The translations under genes and the position numbers were made by a program. The notes under the pieces were generated by a model that was not told where the DNA came from, ran no database searches, and was given only the letters and a program-made list of their open reading frames with translations. A stretch of DNA of 64,000 nucleotides from Hyperoplus lanceolatus (taxonomy: Eukaryota; Chordata; Actinopteri; Uranoscopiformes; Ammodytidae), in contig CM049402.1 of the NCBI GenBank assembly GCA_026929865.2, positions 29,728,501 to 29,792,500 on the forward strand, read 5' to 3'. Below, piece by piece: positions 1 through 20,100 of the stretch (the stretch's first letter is position 1; the number at the start of each line of letters is the position of its first letter).

Positions 1-795
1 TCTGCTCCGTGAGGCTCGAGCCCATCAGCTGAGCGAACAGCTGTCCGACAGATGAAAAAGATGAAAAACGAAACTGAAACTTAACTGGTGGAGCAGCCAA
101 ATATAAATGAATACATATTGTACAAAACTGTAACACAAGTAATGAGTTGTGGAATTTGCACCAGTAGCCTACAGTAGTCCACATTCTTCGCTCAGCCACT
201 AACTGTTTCGTTAGTGAATGTTCCGCGATCTGTGTGTATGTCTCGAGCCCGGATACACGAGCCCTGACGGAAAACTGACAGCGCACTAAAGGGACTCTAC
301 AGTGAGCCGATCCCCTCCGTTAGTTTCTGTTTTCCGCCGAGTAAGTTACATTCACCTCCGACGCATGGACAGCGTTTATGTTTGGCATTGCCCCGTTTCT
401 AAAATGAGCTAGGCATACGTACCAAAAAAAAAGAAAGAAAAAAAGTAGAATAATAATGAGGAGGAGGAGGATTTTAATAGCGGCGGAGAAAATATAGCAG
501 CGGTGGCGCGCCGCTGCTGTGTGAACGTGGGGGAAACACTGAATCATACTTTGAATGTTACTGTGTGGGAGATTTAATTCTTGCAAGTTTAGTTTCCAAA
601 TGTTTCATGAATAAAAACGTCACCCTTTTTTCTTTTCTTTTTTTAAAAATCGCACCTTGCATCGACCTGAAAACCCATATTTACAGTAGGCAGCCCGAGC
701 CCATAGAGCAGAAGGCTTTTAGAGAGCGCATGCTGGGTAACGTTCAGAAGCAGTGAACCTCTGATGTGCCAGCAGCAGCAGCATGAGAGAGGCGG
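1..795. other. Left-edge region without a recognised gene
   Basis: Contains a GC-richer segment (about 180-540) with gcggtggcgcgccgctgctg and a transposon-end-like word (gtgggggaaacactg, 527-541). A weak minus-strand acceptor-like tract exists near 31-70, but no protein could be recognised. Confidence 0.4.
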
Positions 796-2427
796 TGTAG
801 GTACCAGATCGACTCGGGCTGCAAGATTGACTCGGGGTCCTAGATGCGCGATTATGACGCACTTCCTGTAAACTTTGTCTTTTAAATGCGCATGCGCTAT
901 GGTTATGCGCATGCGCTCTGTTTATCCCACTTGGTTATCCCGCTATCTCGGTAAGTATTAAGGTTAACGATCTCTAATGATTTTCTAATTTAAGACTATG
1001 AATAATAATAATCAGTCACTTATCCATTGGCTTACTTTTTTCTTCTACCATTAATCATCTGTTAGTCTTTATTAACGTTGCATGTCCTTAATCCAGAACC
1101 TTAAACTTCGAAAAAATAAATGTTACTATTTGCTGATAGTTATAGCAGCACTAACAGGACAGTATATTTACATATTTTACTTTAACATGGTGTATATTCA
1201 TAATGGGGACAAACTCAATGTTTTTCTAACGGCCTATATGTTAGGAAGTATGGGGATTGGAACGTGAACATCTCTTTAACACTTTGTTTCCTGTCTGTTA
1301 TCAGGACCCCATCGTGCAGCCCATCCTGGACCCCATCAATCATGAAAATAAATAATAAAAAGAATTGATGAAAATTAAGATTCAACACTGGCTTTATTCA
1401 ACATCTAGATGTTTCAAACAAAAGTTGTTATACAAAAATGTATTGTTTTAATATTATCAACTAGCAGAGCTTCATGATATCTATTATTCCAAAAGTGTAC
1501 CCTATTCACCTGCTGTGTCACACATTAAGTGAACTATTCCCATTGAGAAATGTTCTGCAGAGACTCACTGTAAATAGTAGGCTGTTTGGACAGTCGATGG
1601 CATTGCTGCAAGACACTACAAAAGGTGGTATATGTGGTTGAATAAGTAAAATACAAATCAGATTAAACAAAATCTGATGTACTTTTTTATTTTATTTAAT
1701 GAAGGTTGAATGAATGAATCTATTTATCAGTGATGCAAGACACTACAAATGCTCCAGGGGCTGGAAATTATACATCTGAGCCACACCTTTACATTTTTTA
1801 ACTGATAAATATCATTATGAAACTCTCATTATACACATTGTTTTTCAGTGTGATGTAAAATAACAGTGAACCCAGGGGATAGTTGTTCTTTTAATAAAAT
1901 AGTATTTCTTAAAATACATGCTAGAGTACATTAAACTAAAATACTCATTCAATGTTTAAAGTATTATTAAATAAATGTTTAATTTAGCACTCAAACAGGG
2001 TTAAAACCGGGGGTTAAACCTTGCTAAACTATAAATTCGTATAAAATAAAATGTAATTTAACCTTAATAATGAGAGATGACTACTATAAGCCAAACGTAA
2101 CAACTAATTTTAAACCTTGCAGAACAATAAATAAATCGATCTATCTATGGAGCCTACTGGCTAAGCTATCAGCTAGCGCGATCTTTTACATGTTGTTTGA
2201 GTTTCGCACCATCAGCTATCGCGATCTTTTCAAATGTTGTGTATGTCCACAATGCTTTGCAGTAGCGTAGCAGTAGCGTAGCAGTATCTATGGTGACAAC
2301 GTCAAGTGTCGATACGTCTTGCCGTTGCGTAGCAGTATCTATGGTGACAACGTCAAGTGTTGATACGTCATCAGTAGGCGCAGGACCCCGAGTCAATCTT
2401 GCAGCCCGAGTCGATCTGGTACCTACA
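796..2427. mobile_element. 1.6-kb DNA transposon with 46-bp perfect terminal inverted repeats
   Basis: Left end 796-841 and right end 2382-2427 are perfect reverse complements (start TGTAGGTACCAGATCG). The 4-bp word GCGG flanks both sides (792-795 and 2428-2431) and would be the target duplication. There is no transposase ORF, so it is non-autonomous. Near the right end is a duplicated block (tatggtgacaacgtcaagtg) at about 2289 and 2340. Related end sequence recurs at 34270-34322. Superfamily not assigned. Confidence 0.75.
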
Positions 2428-2958
2428 GCGGACTCAGCACTAGGTTTGTTACAGGCTTAAATTAGCGATACGATACACAGAGAGCTGTTTAAGTCGGTTT
2501 GGATGAAGTAGGAAGTGAATGAGCTTTTGCGCAGAGCATTTACTAACAGAAAGAACAGGTTAACGTGTGAAAAAAGTAACCGAGTAGCGTTCTACTGGTG
2601 TTGTGTGCCCTCAACGCAGCCTTCTAGGCAGCGCTGCGTTAAAACACTCCATTGGGCACTCCCGCCTGAATGCCTAAACTCCCAACCCTGCGCGCTACCT
2701 TAAAGGCTTGGTTCGGGGCAAGACAAACACATTTAGGAGGCCGGTGACAAGAAGCTGTGTTGCGCTTTCAAAATAAAAGCATTTTCAAAATCAAATATTT
2801 TTCTCCTTGCGGTATCATTTTTGGGGGGGACAAATGCGCCTGTTTCCAATATTGGAGGGGACACGTCCCCTCCGTCCCCCCCGGTTCCTACGCCCTTGGT
2901 TAGCACAATGTCAACCCTAAATTGCTGCATCATGCCTATTATCCAAAATTCTGGGGAT

Positions 2959-3505
2959 GGGGTGATTTGTGCGCAAGGGCCTGGGTGAGTTATAAGTAAG
3001 TAAGTAAGTAAAATGTATTTATAAAAGCACATTTATGACAGTTTGCACTGTCCAAAGTGCTGTACATAGTGCATTCAGTAGGTAAACAATGAAGGTAAAA
3101 TAACAATAACCAAAATAAAAGACGTAAAGCCCATACATCCACATAAACACAGATAGTAGTGCAGAGGTAAGTAAGTAGTGCAGAGGTTAATGGGGAGGAA
3201 ACACCAGGGTGTACATATGGGTTTTGAGCCTTGATTTAAAGGCAGAAATGTAGGGGGAATCACATTTGTCAGGTGGCAGTTGGTTCCACAAGCACGGAGC
3301 AACTAGTGCAAAGTACATTTCTGAGAGTTGTGCCAGTGGCATGGCTGTATACGCTGGTCACCAAAAGAAAGTGATTGTCTACAGTAGCTCAGAAGAGGGT
3401 GACATCTCAATTCCACTTAACGACACCACTGATGAGAGTTCAGATGGCCAGAAAGATGATGATGGTGACTTTGTCATTGTGACACAATGACGCACAAATC
3501 ACCCC
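2959..3505. mobile_element. TIR element A with ends GGGGTGATTTGTGCG
   Basis: Begins GGGGTGATTTGTGCGC (2959) and ends CGCACAAATCACCCC (3505). It contains a fish-type interspersed repeat tail (about 3000-3330, including tgcactgtccaaagtgctgt). An open stretch 3300-3490 encodes an acidic Ser/Asp-rich tail (DESSDGQKDDDGDFVIV) that could be the end of a transposase; this is not established. Confidence 0.5.
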
Positions 3506-3510
3506 ACTAC

Positions 3511-3706
3511 GTGGGGTGATTTGTGCGACAAGACAACTTTTTTTCCGAAAGCTATATTTCTTAAACAGTTTATTCCAGATCCAAAGTTTTTATTGCCAGG
3601 GATGCACAACATCCTGAAATATATGTACATATTTGAGTTGGAGACATAACTGTCAAGGCCTGACTTTAAAATCACTTTGAGTAAAAAGTTGCACAAATCA
3701 CCCCAC
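3511..3706. mobile_element. TIR element B, directly abutting element A
   Basis: Starts GTGGGGTGATTTGTGCG (3511) and ends GCACAAATCACCCCAC (3706), the same ends as element A. Only 196 bp, hence a deletion derivative or solo-end pair. The A/B junction (3491-3527) is a near-perfect palindrome with a 3-nt centre containing TA. Confidence 0.5.
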
Positions 3707-3813
3707 CTTCCCCTATTTGTTTTAAGAATTATATTTGATTTATTCACACCAAGACCATGTCCTCAGATATGAGTCCATGATAATGGCTGTCAAAATAGAT
3801 TTTTAGTCGAAAT

Positions 3814-3845
3814 GTCAAATGGTGTAACCGGTTACACCATTTGAC
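3814..3845. repeat. 32-bp perfect palindrome at a transposon end junction
   Basis: 16-nt arms (GTCAAATGGTGTAACC and its reverse complement) with no spacer. The same 16-mer recurs as isolated ends at 4966-4981 and about 6132-6147, so the palindrome is best explained as two element ends joined back to back. Confidence 0.85.
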
Positions 3846-4981
3846 TAATTTGACAAACATCTCAGTTTTTGTCAAATTTTTTCAAAATGCACTAGTTTTA
3901 GATACTGGTTTAAAATGAAATATGAGCTCCGTTACTTTTTAAACCAGTTTTAGGTTATTATTGTTTGTATCTTCTAAAATAGTTGGTATTTCCACAACTT
4001 TATCACCAAAGCTAGGTACGGCTAGGATAAAATCATTAAGTGGCATGATTTTGTGATTTTTTTTTAATTCATGTTTAGCTTCAATGCATATTTTTATATC
4101 ATTCCTTTTCATTTTAATGTCACATAATTTCATAATACATGAATAAATTGACACCTAATGTGGAAGGATGAACAGCAGCTTTAAATACCTAGATCTCCAA
4201 CAATTTGTGAATAGTAGAAAATGTTAATCAAATTTAGGCTGCAGAATTGAGCCACTTTCTCTACAATAGATGCCACATTCAAAAGAGGAAACAAGCCAAT
4301 TACCTTGCAAAAAGAGGACAGGAAAGGTAGTTTTCATGAACAGAAACAAGCGTGCACTCACACTCACTTTTTTCTTAAATGTAATCAGATCACAAGGCAT
4401 AACGTCAACCAAATAATATCTTGCTTTCAGATAGATATAACTAGATATGAATTCACTGTTTAAAAGGGCATGCAGGAGCTGGACCCTCAACAGACATGAA
4501 TCTCCTTGTCTCTTCTACCCATCCACCTAGCTCTTTCTCACAAACAAACATAGACACACTTAAACGCACAAACACACAATTTGTTAAGACTTTTTGTTGT
4601 TGATTGAATTTTTTCCATAAATACAATCAAATGAGTTTGACCCTAGAACATTTTTGTCATCCCTGGAGATCTTTATTTAAGAGTGGTTTCTTCAGGTTTA
4701 AGAGCATATAATTACAAAATCTGAATGTGTAAACAATAAGTCATGCTCTTGAACCAGAAGACCACGCTCGTGAATAAAGATAGAATAATTACTCCATAGT
4801 CACCTTAATGGTATTTGTTGACCAATGTTTTAAGTACATGAAAACAAAATCCAATGGCAAGTCCAAACACAGTAACTATCTTGACTGTAGTGCCTGATTT
4901 CAGTGTTGTTTATTAAACTTTTTGGCTGTAGAAGCAACACCGTCAAGTGGTGTAACAGGTTTGTGTCAAATGGTGTAACCA
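3830..4981. mobile_element. TIR element with ends GGTTACACCATTTGAC
   Basis: Starts GGTTACACCATTTGAC at 3830 and ends GTCAAATGGTGTAACC at 4981 (16-bp perfect inverted ends, 1152 bp). Another end of the same family immediately precedes it (3814-3829), another sits at about 6132-6147, and a diverged one near 4938. No transposase ORF. Confidence 0.5.
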
Positions 4982-5445
4982 GTATTTTTCCTAAAAAAAT
5001 CAAAATGTACCTGTAAATTAATGTAGGCCAGAATTGATTACTCTTCTTAAATGTATAAAATATTTTTTAACACTTTTAACACGATTGGTCATCAATCATT
5101 TAGAAAACAAGATGTTTCCAGCTAACGTCCCACTCAAAATTGCAAAAACGCATAAAATTTAGATTTAGGGGTTATCCAAATAAAATCTTTTTTCAAGTGA
5201 TATTTTGAAATGGAAGTTATTATTCTTATGAGTTACACTCATATTTATTTATTTATTTATTATTCTTTCGGACAATTCCACACAATACACTATTTTCTCT
5301 TGCAAATATTCATACATCATACTTTGTGTTGTCCGAAGGGAGACGGAAGAAGCCAAAGGCTTATCAGGTCCCGCCCCCATTTTCATCAAATTCGGATTCA
5401 GATACACAGTTACTGTTACAGAAAATAAAAATAAAACAAAAAACA

Positions 5446-5598
5446 TTTTTTTTTTATATATATAGCTATATATATATATATATATATATATACATACATA
5501 CATACATATATACACATATATATATATATATATACATATATATACACATACATACACATACATACACATACACTTTTTTTTTTTTTTTTTTTTTTTAA
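5446..5598. repeat. TA/CATA-rich microsatellite plus poly-T
   Basis: Alternating TA with CATA/CACA variants (about 5456-5572) followed by 23 T. Non-coding; any reading frame here is low-complexity. Confidence 0.9.
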
Positions 5599-5844
5599 GA
5601 ATCTGCAGTCCAATACACAATCAATTTTAATGTAATTGCTTCAGCTTTTAAGATCAGTTCAGCACAGTTCAGTTTCTCTGTGACAATGCCAAGTGTATAA
5701 AGTGTGAAGTGGCCTTGTATTTGGCCTGTTCCATTTCTTAACTGGTAGTCAAAACACTTCTGCAAAAGTATTCAAAAACAAGTCTGACAGCTGGCCTGTA
5801 TTATTCTTTACAATATTGATATGTAAGTGACATTGACATTGTGC

Positions 5845-6060
5845 TCAGGTTATTAGTCTGTAATTTTCAATAATTTTTGAAACATAATTTGCTTTGAAAT
5901 TGCGCAAACTGCAACTCCCTGTGACAACTTCATCAAGTCCATTCCACAGCTTAATACCCTTTACAGAAATCGAAAAGGATTTAAGTGTGGTCCGTATATT
6001 TTTCTCAGTGAATTTATCTTTACTTCTTAAATCATGCAAAACTTCTCTGTCTTCAAACAT
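5845..6060 (-). mobile_element. Fragment of LINE reverse-transcriptase C-terminus
   Basis: Minus-strand reading IRTTLKSFSISVKGIKLWNG, then LDEVVTGSCSLRNFKANY, is the typical end of CR1/L2/Rex-type ORF2 proteins (motif S.S.KG..LWN.L......S...FK). Only about 70 residues remain and no RT core is visible nearby. Non-functional relic. Confidence 0.6.
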
Positions 6061-6734
6061 TACTTGTAAACTGTTTGGAAGGCATATTACACTATGGTGG
6101 ACAAAATAATGAATATTTCTTAATCTTTTGTGGTTACACCATTTGACATTGTCAGGTCCATTTGGGCCTACTTTTAGTAGAAAAGCGTGTAAATCCCATT
6201 TCCCATGAAATAAAACTAACAGAAAAACAAAATTTATATTTTAAATTGATTCAAGGATGCTTTTAAAATATATTTTTGAAAGATTTTCAAAAAACCATCA
6301 TGACAACCCTTATTCGTCATTGACCCATATACACTCCATGGTCTCACTGCCGGTGCACGCCAGAGCAACAGATGGGTGAATGTCTATGCGCCTTCAATGG
6401 CGGAGCAGGTAAAAATCCTTCCCAATGTCTGTTTTGATGGTTTTTATCATGTTTTATCACACTTATGGATCTGAGATGATGCTAAATAACTCGCTCCTTG
6501 AAGACCGCAGTGCATTGATGTGGTGACGTAGGGACGAGCGAGGGGACTGCTAACTGCAGTAATTGACAGGAAGTTAGCTAAAAGAACCATTCCGCTTACA
6601 GCACCTTTAAAGTGCAAAGTATATTAATAATTAAAAAAATATAAAAATAAAAGAAAAAACAGAGGGTACAAAAAAGTGAAAAATTAATATATAAGAGCAG
6701 GAAAAAAACAGTGATTTTAACCTAGTAATCTTAC

Positions 6735-15045
<8,311 letters not shown>

Positions 15046-16698
15046 GTCTGCACCTGCTGACAGACAAGAGAGAGGAAAGAAGCCTGAAGTGAAAAGCATT
15101 GCACAATTATAGTTCTGGCCTACTTTTACTGTGAGTAAAATGTCTAAAATTACTTGTTTCTTGCCCATCTATGAACTTGGAGACCTTCTGATCGACCCAT
15201 GGAGTATTGCAGTCAAATTACAATTGGAACAGGGTGCATGTTTTCATGTTTAAGTGAATAATTTGATTAGATTATATTTAAAATTCAGATTCAGAAAACT
15301 TTTTTTGTCTGAAAATCGTTTTTGACGTGTCTCAACATACAATGCAAAAAAAAACTCTGACAATCACGTACAACATACACAGGCATGCAGGTGTGTGTGC
15401 GTCCTTGTGAGGGCCTCTGAGGTGCAAAGGCACATAGAAGGTGAAAAACGACTTGAAAAATCTCCACAAAAACTATTTGAACAATCTCAGAAGTCCTAGT
15501 GCAAGAAAGAGCGAGGGGGGGTACAATCGGCCAATAGATCTTCCACAATCATAACTACAACTCTTTATCTTAGCATCAGTGTTTGCACTTGCCAAACTAT
15601 TAACTCACATTCAATAGAAGGTGCAAGATTTGAGAACCCAAAGGTCAGGTCTGTGCGCACAGTGTGATTTCACTCCTCCTGCGTTACATTACCAGCAGCT
15701 CTTGCAGCATGTTCTCTTGAAAAAATAAAATGCTGAAAAGTCAGTTGCGTAACATTTGACAGTCTAACAAAGGTGGGGTTGGGACTGTTGAGAGGGGCGT
15801 TAATCCTACAAACTAGAATGTGCATTTAATATGCTACAGAGTGGTGAATTTCATACAGTAGCGTCCCATTAAAATCTATTGTTCGGGGTTATGGTGCATA
15901 TCTAAGTACTCAAAGAGGGGCATTCATAAAGGGGGACCATGAATGCAGCACTATGACACAATAAAAGACATTCCAGTATCTCTTTTACTAATTACATAAA
16001 AAAGGACAGAATGCAAAGTTGTCTTTGTCTTCATTGTCTTGCATCTGTCTCTTTTCATTAGATAGATTGCTGGCGGACCCTGCCTAAAAATATGTGCATG
16101 AATACAATATGATAAAAGAGCCTTGAAATATGCCTGCTCTCCAATGAAAAGTTACTAGCGTGCTTTTGAGGTTCAGGCTTCTTCCTAGAACCAACACTTT
16201 GATTAACTTGAACCGTAAATGAACAGTGACGGCCGTCCAAAGACGCATTGATCTCCCTTTAAGTGTTTCTAATAGATCAAGAGAAACTGGTTTTTCATGT
16301 GACAGCTCATTAACATTACAATGTGGTCTGTGTTACAGTTTCTCAGAGAATACATTCATGAATGTAATCTCTGAGAGGGAGATTGTAGAGTACAAATTTC
16401 GAATTTTGACAAGTGATAATTTAATAATAATTACGTTTTGGAAGTTGTTTATACAGATTGCAGAAAATATGTAGGCAGATTTCCCATGCATCCTTGTTCC
16501 ATAGATCATGTGTAATTACAGTGACAGTTCATAGCTGGGTCACATATTTAACTGAACATGCTGGGCATTTCTGCAGAAGCTACTCATGAAAAACATTTAA
16601 CTATTGCAAAACTGTTGAATTCTCAGAATTAGTTATTCTTAAAATGTATGCACAACCAGTAGTCAACAGCATCTACTTCCATGAAGACATGCACCTAC

Positions 16699-16900
16699 CT
16701 GTTGGAATGACTGCGTGGGCTTGACAGGTCTAAGTTTAGACACTGGCAAAGAAAAGAAGCTATTTGAAGTTTGAAGTTTCTTCCAGCTTGCTTCTGCAGC
16801 TGCACACGAAGAACAGGTAAAAAGTCAAATTATATCCAGTGATCCCATGAACTTCTGCTTTCAAACTACTGCCTCAGCCCTCAGCCTTCTCTGCTCGACG
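16699..16900 (-). other. slc7a2: Probable slc7a2 5' non-coding exon and start region
   Basis: A good donor (ccaacag|gtaggtgc, exon end 16699) lies upstream of the first coding exon, whose acceptor directly precedes the ATG. That implies an upstream leader exon. The 5' end (about 16900) is a guess; no clear TATA box is visible. A GC-rich stretch with a G-run cluster (17089-17112) and a TGACGTC motif (17040-17046) lies just upstream. Inferred from splice logic only. Confidence 0.4.
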
Positions 16901-17039
16901 CTCATTCATATGCTGGCATGTACAATGTGCAGAGCAGTTGCTTTTACACCTCCCCTCTCTCTCCACAAACTTTCTTCATAGGATCTGCCCTCGCCTTGCC
17001 CCCTAGACCCAGCCTCCAGTCCCACTACAGCCAGGGGAG

Positions 17040-17112
17040 TGACGTCCCCAGAGCGGGGAGGAGGGAACCCCAGGGGAATTATGGTAAAGGGGAGGGGGAA
17101 GGGGGAAGGGGG
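17040..17112. promoter_or_regulatory. Putative slc7a2 upstream promoter segment: CRE-like site and G-quadruplex motif
   Basis: TGACGTC (17040-17046) matches a CRE/ATF half-palindrome. On the plus strand 17089-17112 holds four runs of 4-5 G separated by 1-2 A, which fits a canonical G-quadruplex. It lies about 200 bp upstream of the presumed leader exon in an otherwise AT-rich neighbourhood. CAT-2 is amino-acid- and stress-regulated in mammals, so an ATF-type site is plausible, but function is inferred. Confidence 0.35.
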
Positions 17113-20100
17113 CGCACCCATACTTGAGGTTTTTTGGTGGGGTTACAGCTGTACTGTGGAGACAACATTGCACCATGAGCTCTGATACTTGGATCACAGA
17201 AAAGTTTAAGGACTGAATTTGGATGGTAGAATTAGTGATTTGTAATGCACACTCTGAGGCCAAATAGATCCCTGCTGCCCAGATGCTTACTGACTACTGA
17301 TAAATGGTTAGGCAACAAGCGTTGACAAACATTGAAGCAAACACTTGTGTTTACCCAGCGCAGGCCGCAGGCAAGGAGTGCTGCTAAAAGCATGGGTCCT
17401 GATTGGTCAATGAAGGGTGGACGAGCTACAGTATACCAGGGGGGGTTAAGTCCTCCTAATGGAAAGGCAGGTATTGCTCAATGTTCCCTAAAGCTATTGG
17501 ACCCATGGATGTTTACAGAATCAATAACACAGCTGCAGCTCACAGTGTGTTACACCACCAAAGAACCTGGCATCTCCACGGCAACTTCAGCTCCAAGTTT
17601 GAGAGAGAGAGAGAGAGAGAAAGAAGAAAAGTCACATTTTTCCCTCAAACACTGCTGGCAAAGGTTGAGTTTATACAGTGGAGATAATTTGTGCCAAGAC
17701 CAGCTCAAACCAGCTGGGGAACCCAATGGGAAGGTGGCAGCTGCTCACTAGAAAAGTGTCCAACCCGCAGACCAGCTCTGTGGCATGACAACAGCCTGCT
17801 CTCTCTCTCCTTCTCTCTCTCTCTCTCTACCTCTCTGTTTGTCCATCCATCCAAGCAGCCACATATCATGGCCCGTCGCCCACCAAACCTTGGCTGTATG
17901 GGAGTCTTTATCTGACCTGCATGCTGATGGGGAAAGCCAATGCTTTGTGCAGAGACACTATGGTTAATGTTGGCTATTTGTCTTAAACTCACACACCCAC
18001 ACATACATTTATCTTCACAATACACCTGAATACATTCTGGTTGACACAAATGAAGCCAAAAGTCTGAACAACAAAAAGACAGAACAATATGGCTGCAGGA
18101 GCCAGAAAGAAAAAAAAAAACACTATCTGGAAGAATCTCTATAAATGTTACGCACTTTTTTTCATGCACTATATTTTGAGGAAGAAATTCAGGATTATAC
18201 ATTTTGACCTGTAGGAAAATTGCCATAACATCCTCCTGGACCACAAAAATACTTGCTTTTGGAAACTAGCATTACCTTTTTTTCCACGTGGAGGTAGTTA
18301 CTGTAACTATGGAAAGGATGGAAAAGGAGTCACTGGTGCACCGAATCTCTCTGTTGACATGCGCTAATTCTGTGAAGCCAATTGAATGCATTTGCCCTCC
18401 TCAATGGCTGAGTGACCGAGCTTCAGAAACGTGGATATGGTCAACAGTTTGAGTGGTGTTTGCCTTGCGGACCCCGGGACTGCTCGCTCCAGTTAACACA
18501 GGTGTAGCCAGGAAATGTTAGAGTGAACAATTACTGATAAGGCAGACAACAGCTCTGAGTAGATCAGGATGGTAAAAGGGACCGAAAGATTACAAAACAG
18601 CAGTGTTTGAGACAGGAAGATACTGAAATCTTGAGGTGAGATATGGCAGGCAAAATCTTTTTGGGGATTTTTGGCTATTTTGCTTCCATAACATGTCTTC
18701 CTTCATACTAGTGTTAATAAATTATCATACATTTAGTTTATTTTGTTCTTAAAAACATGCCAAAAATGCCCAAAAAATATAATGTTTTTTGATTTTCTGA
18801 AATGAATTAAGGCTGTAGCCAAAATCTGCTCTGTAAAAACTTTAGAGAGAAGCAAAATAAGACATATTTAGTTAGATACAAGTAATTTAGCTTATTTATT
18901 GAAACATTTCTAAAAAAAAAAAGGTTATACAAAAAGTTATATTTTAGTAATCAGCTGGCAAACGTTCATGATGATATCTTCTAAATCCATATTAAAACAC
19001 TGCCAGATATAATGTACAAACCGAAATTGAGCAGATGCTTCTATTTCAGTCTAGCTACACAGTAAAAATAGGTTAGCAATGTATTTGTGTAGGAGGCCAG
19101 TGGTTACTGTGGTTTAGTTGCTAAATTTAATGTAATGGCACAAAGCCTCTTCATATTACATTTTAAGAACTGTCTGGGGACCGTAGCCGGGAGACATCAC
19201 CTGTTCTTAGTCTGATTTAATCCTGTTTTTATTAGGTAGGAGGATTAAGTATTATCTATGGATGTATGTCTACCTCTCCATGCTCTGCTAAAAGTGATTT
19301 CCTGTCTCTAACTGGGTCAGTGTATGAGACTTGTACAGTAGCCTACAGTAGGTATACGTGCATAGTGGGTCTTACTAAAAGTTGATGTAATAGACAGTAT
19401 ATTGTTTATCAAAAGGATCCCCATTAATGTTTCTGGTGTCCGCACTGGACATAAAATACATAACACATTACATGATTAACATATCATGCAATACTATACG
19501 TGAAATAATGCCAATACATAAATATTTATGCATATATACAGTATATACTTATACACACAAACATAAATACATTACCCATAAATTGAAGTGCTACAAGCCA
19601 ACAAGTTGCATTCAGTGAGCATCATACTATACAGTAAATAACCTACAACATATTGAATACCATTAGTGAGTTTTTTGGCAACACATTTGGCAACAATGTA
19701 GAAGACAAAAAACTATGTAGAAGACATAAAAATATGAACAGAGATGTCCAAAAATCTTTTGGCCTGTGGGTTAATTGTGACCTCGATCTGACTTTATTCC
19801 AAGTCCCTCGGGGGAACACTGACTTCAAAAAATGAATTCCACAGTAAGAAGGATACAACGTGGTTTACAGTAAAACTGGCTAATATGCATGAGGGGGGTT
19901 CACACCAGGTTTACAAATGAAAAAATATTTGATTTCAAACACTATCTCTATAATTTCATATCTTCTTTTCACCTTTTATATGAGGAAATTAGTCCTACTT
20001 GGCCTACATACACATTTACACGAGATTAAAAACACATCAAACACACACTATCAGTTCAGTCATTAAGTCTGGATTGGCTTGATTATACGCACATAATATG

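Larger units (their letters stand above)
4982..6734. other. Repeat-rich, non-coding region downstream of the last visible slc7a2 exon
   Basis: Holds the TA/CATA microsatellite, the LINE fragment (5845-6060), a transposon end (about 6132) and a possible repeat at 6320-6610. I looked specifically on the minus strand for the remaining slc7a2 transmembrane exons and found none. Confidence 0.5.

Noticed and set aside
1..70. Possible minus-strand acceptor and short open exon (reading LFAQLMGSSLTEQ) at the left edge
   Set aside because: Too short and unrecognised; it does not match CAT-2 C-terminal sequence or any neighbour I could name, so no gene is called.
3266..3490. 74-codon frame with acidic tail
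   Set aside because: Could be a transposase C-terminus but begins within an interspersed-repeat tail and no DDE core is visible; kept only as a remark under element A.
17332..18244. Overlapping open frames of 139 and 179 codons on opposite strands
   Set aside because: Composition follows GA/CT-rich low-complexity DNA; no family resemblance, no splice context. Chance frames.
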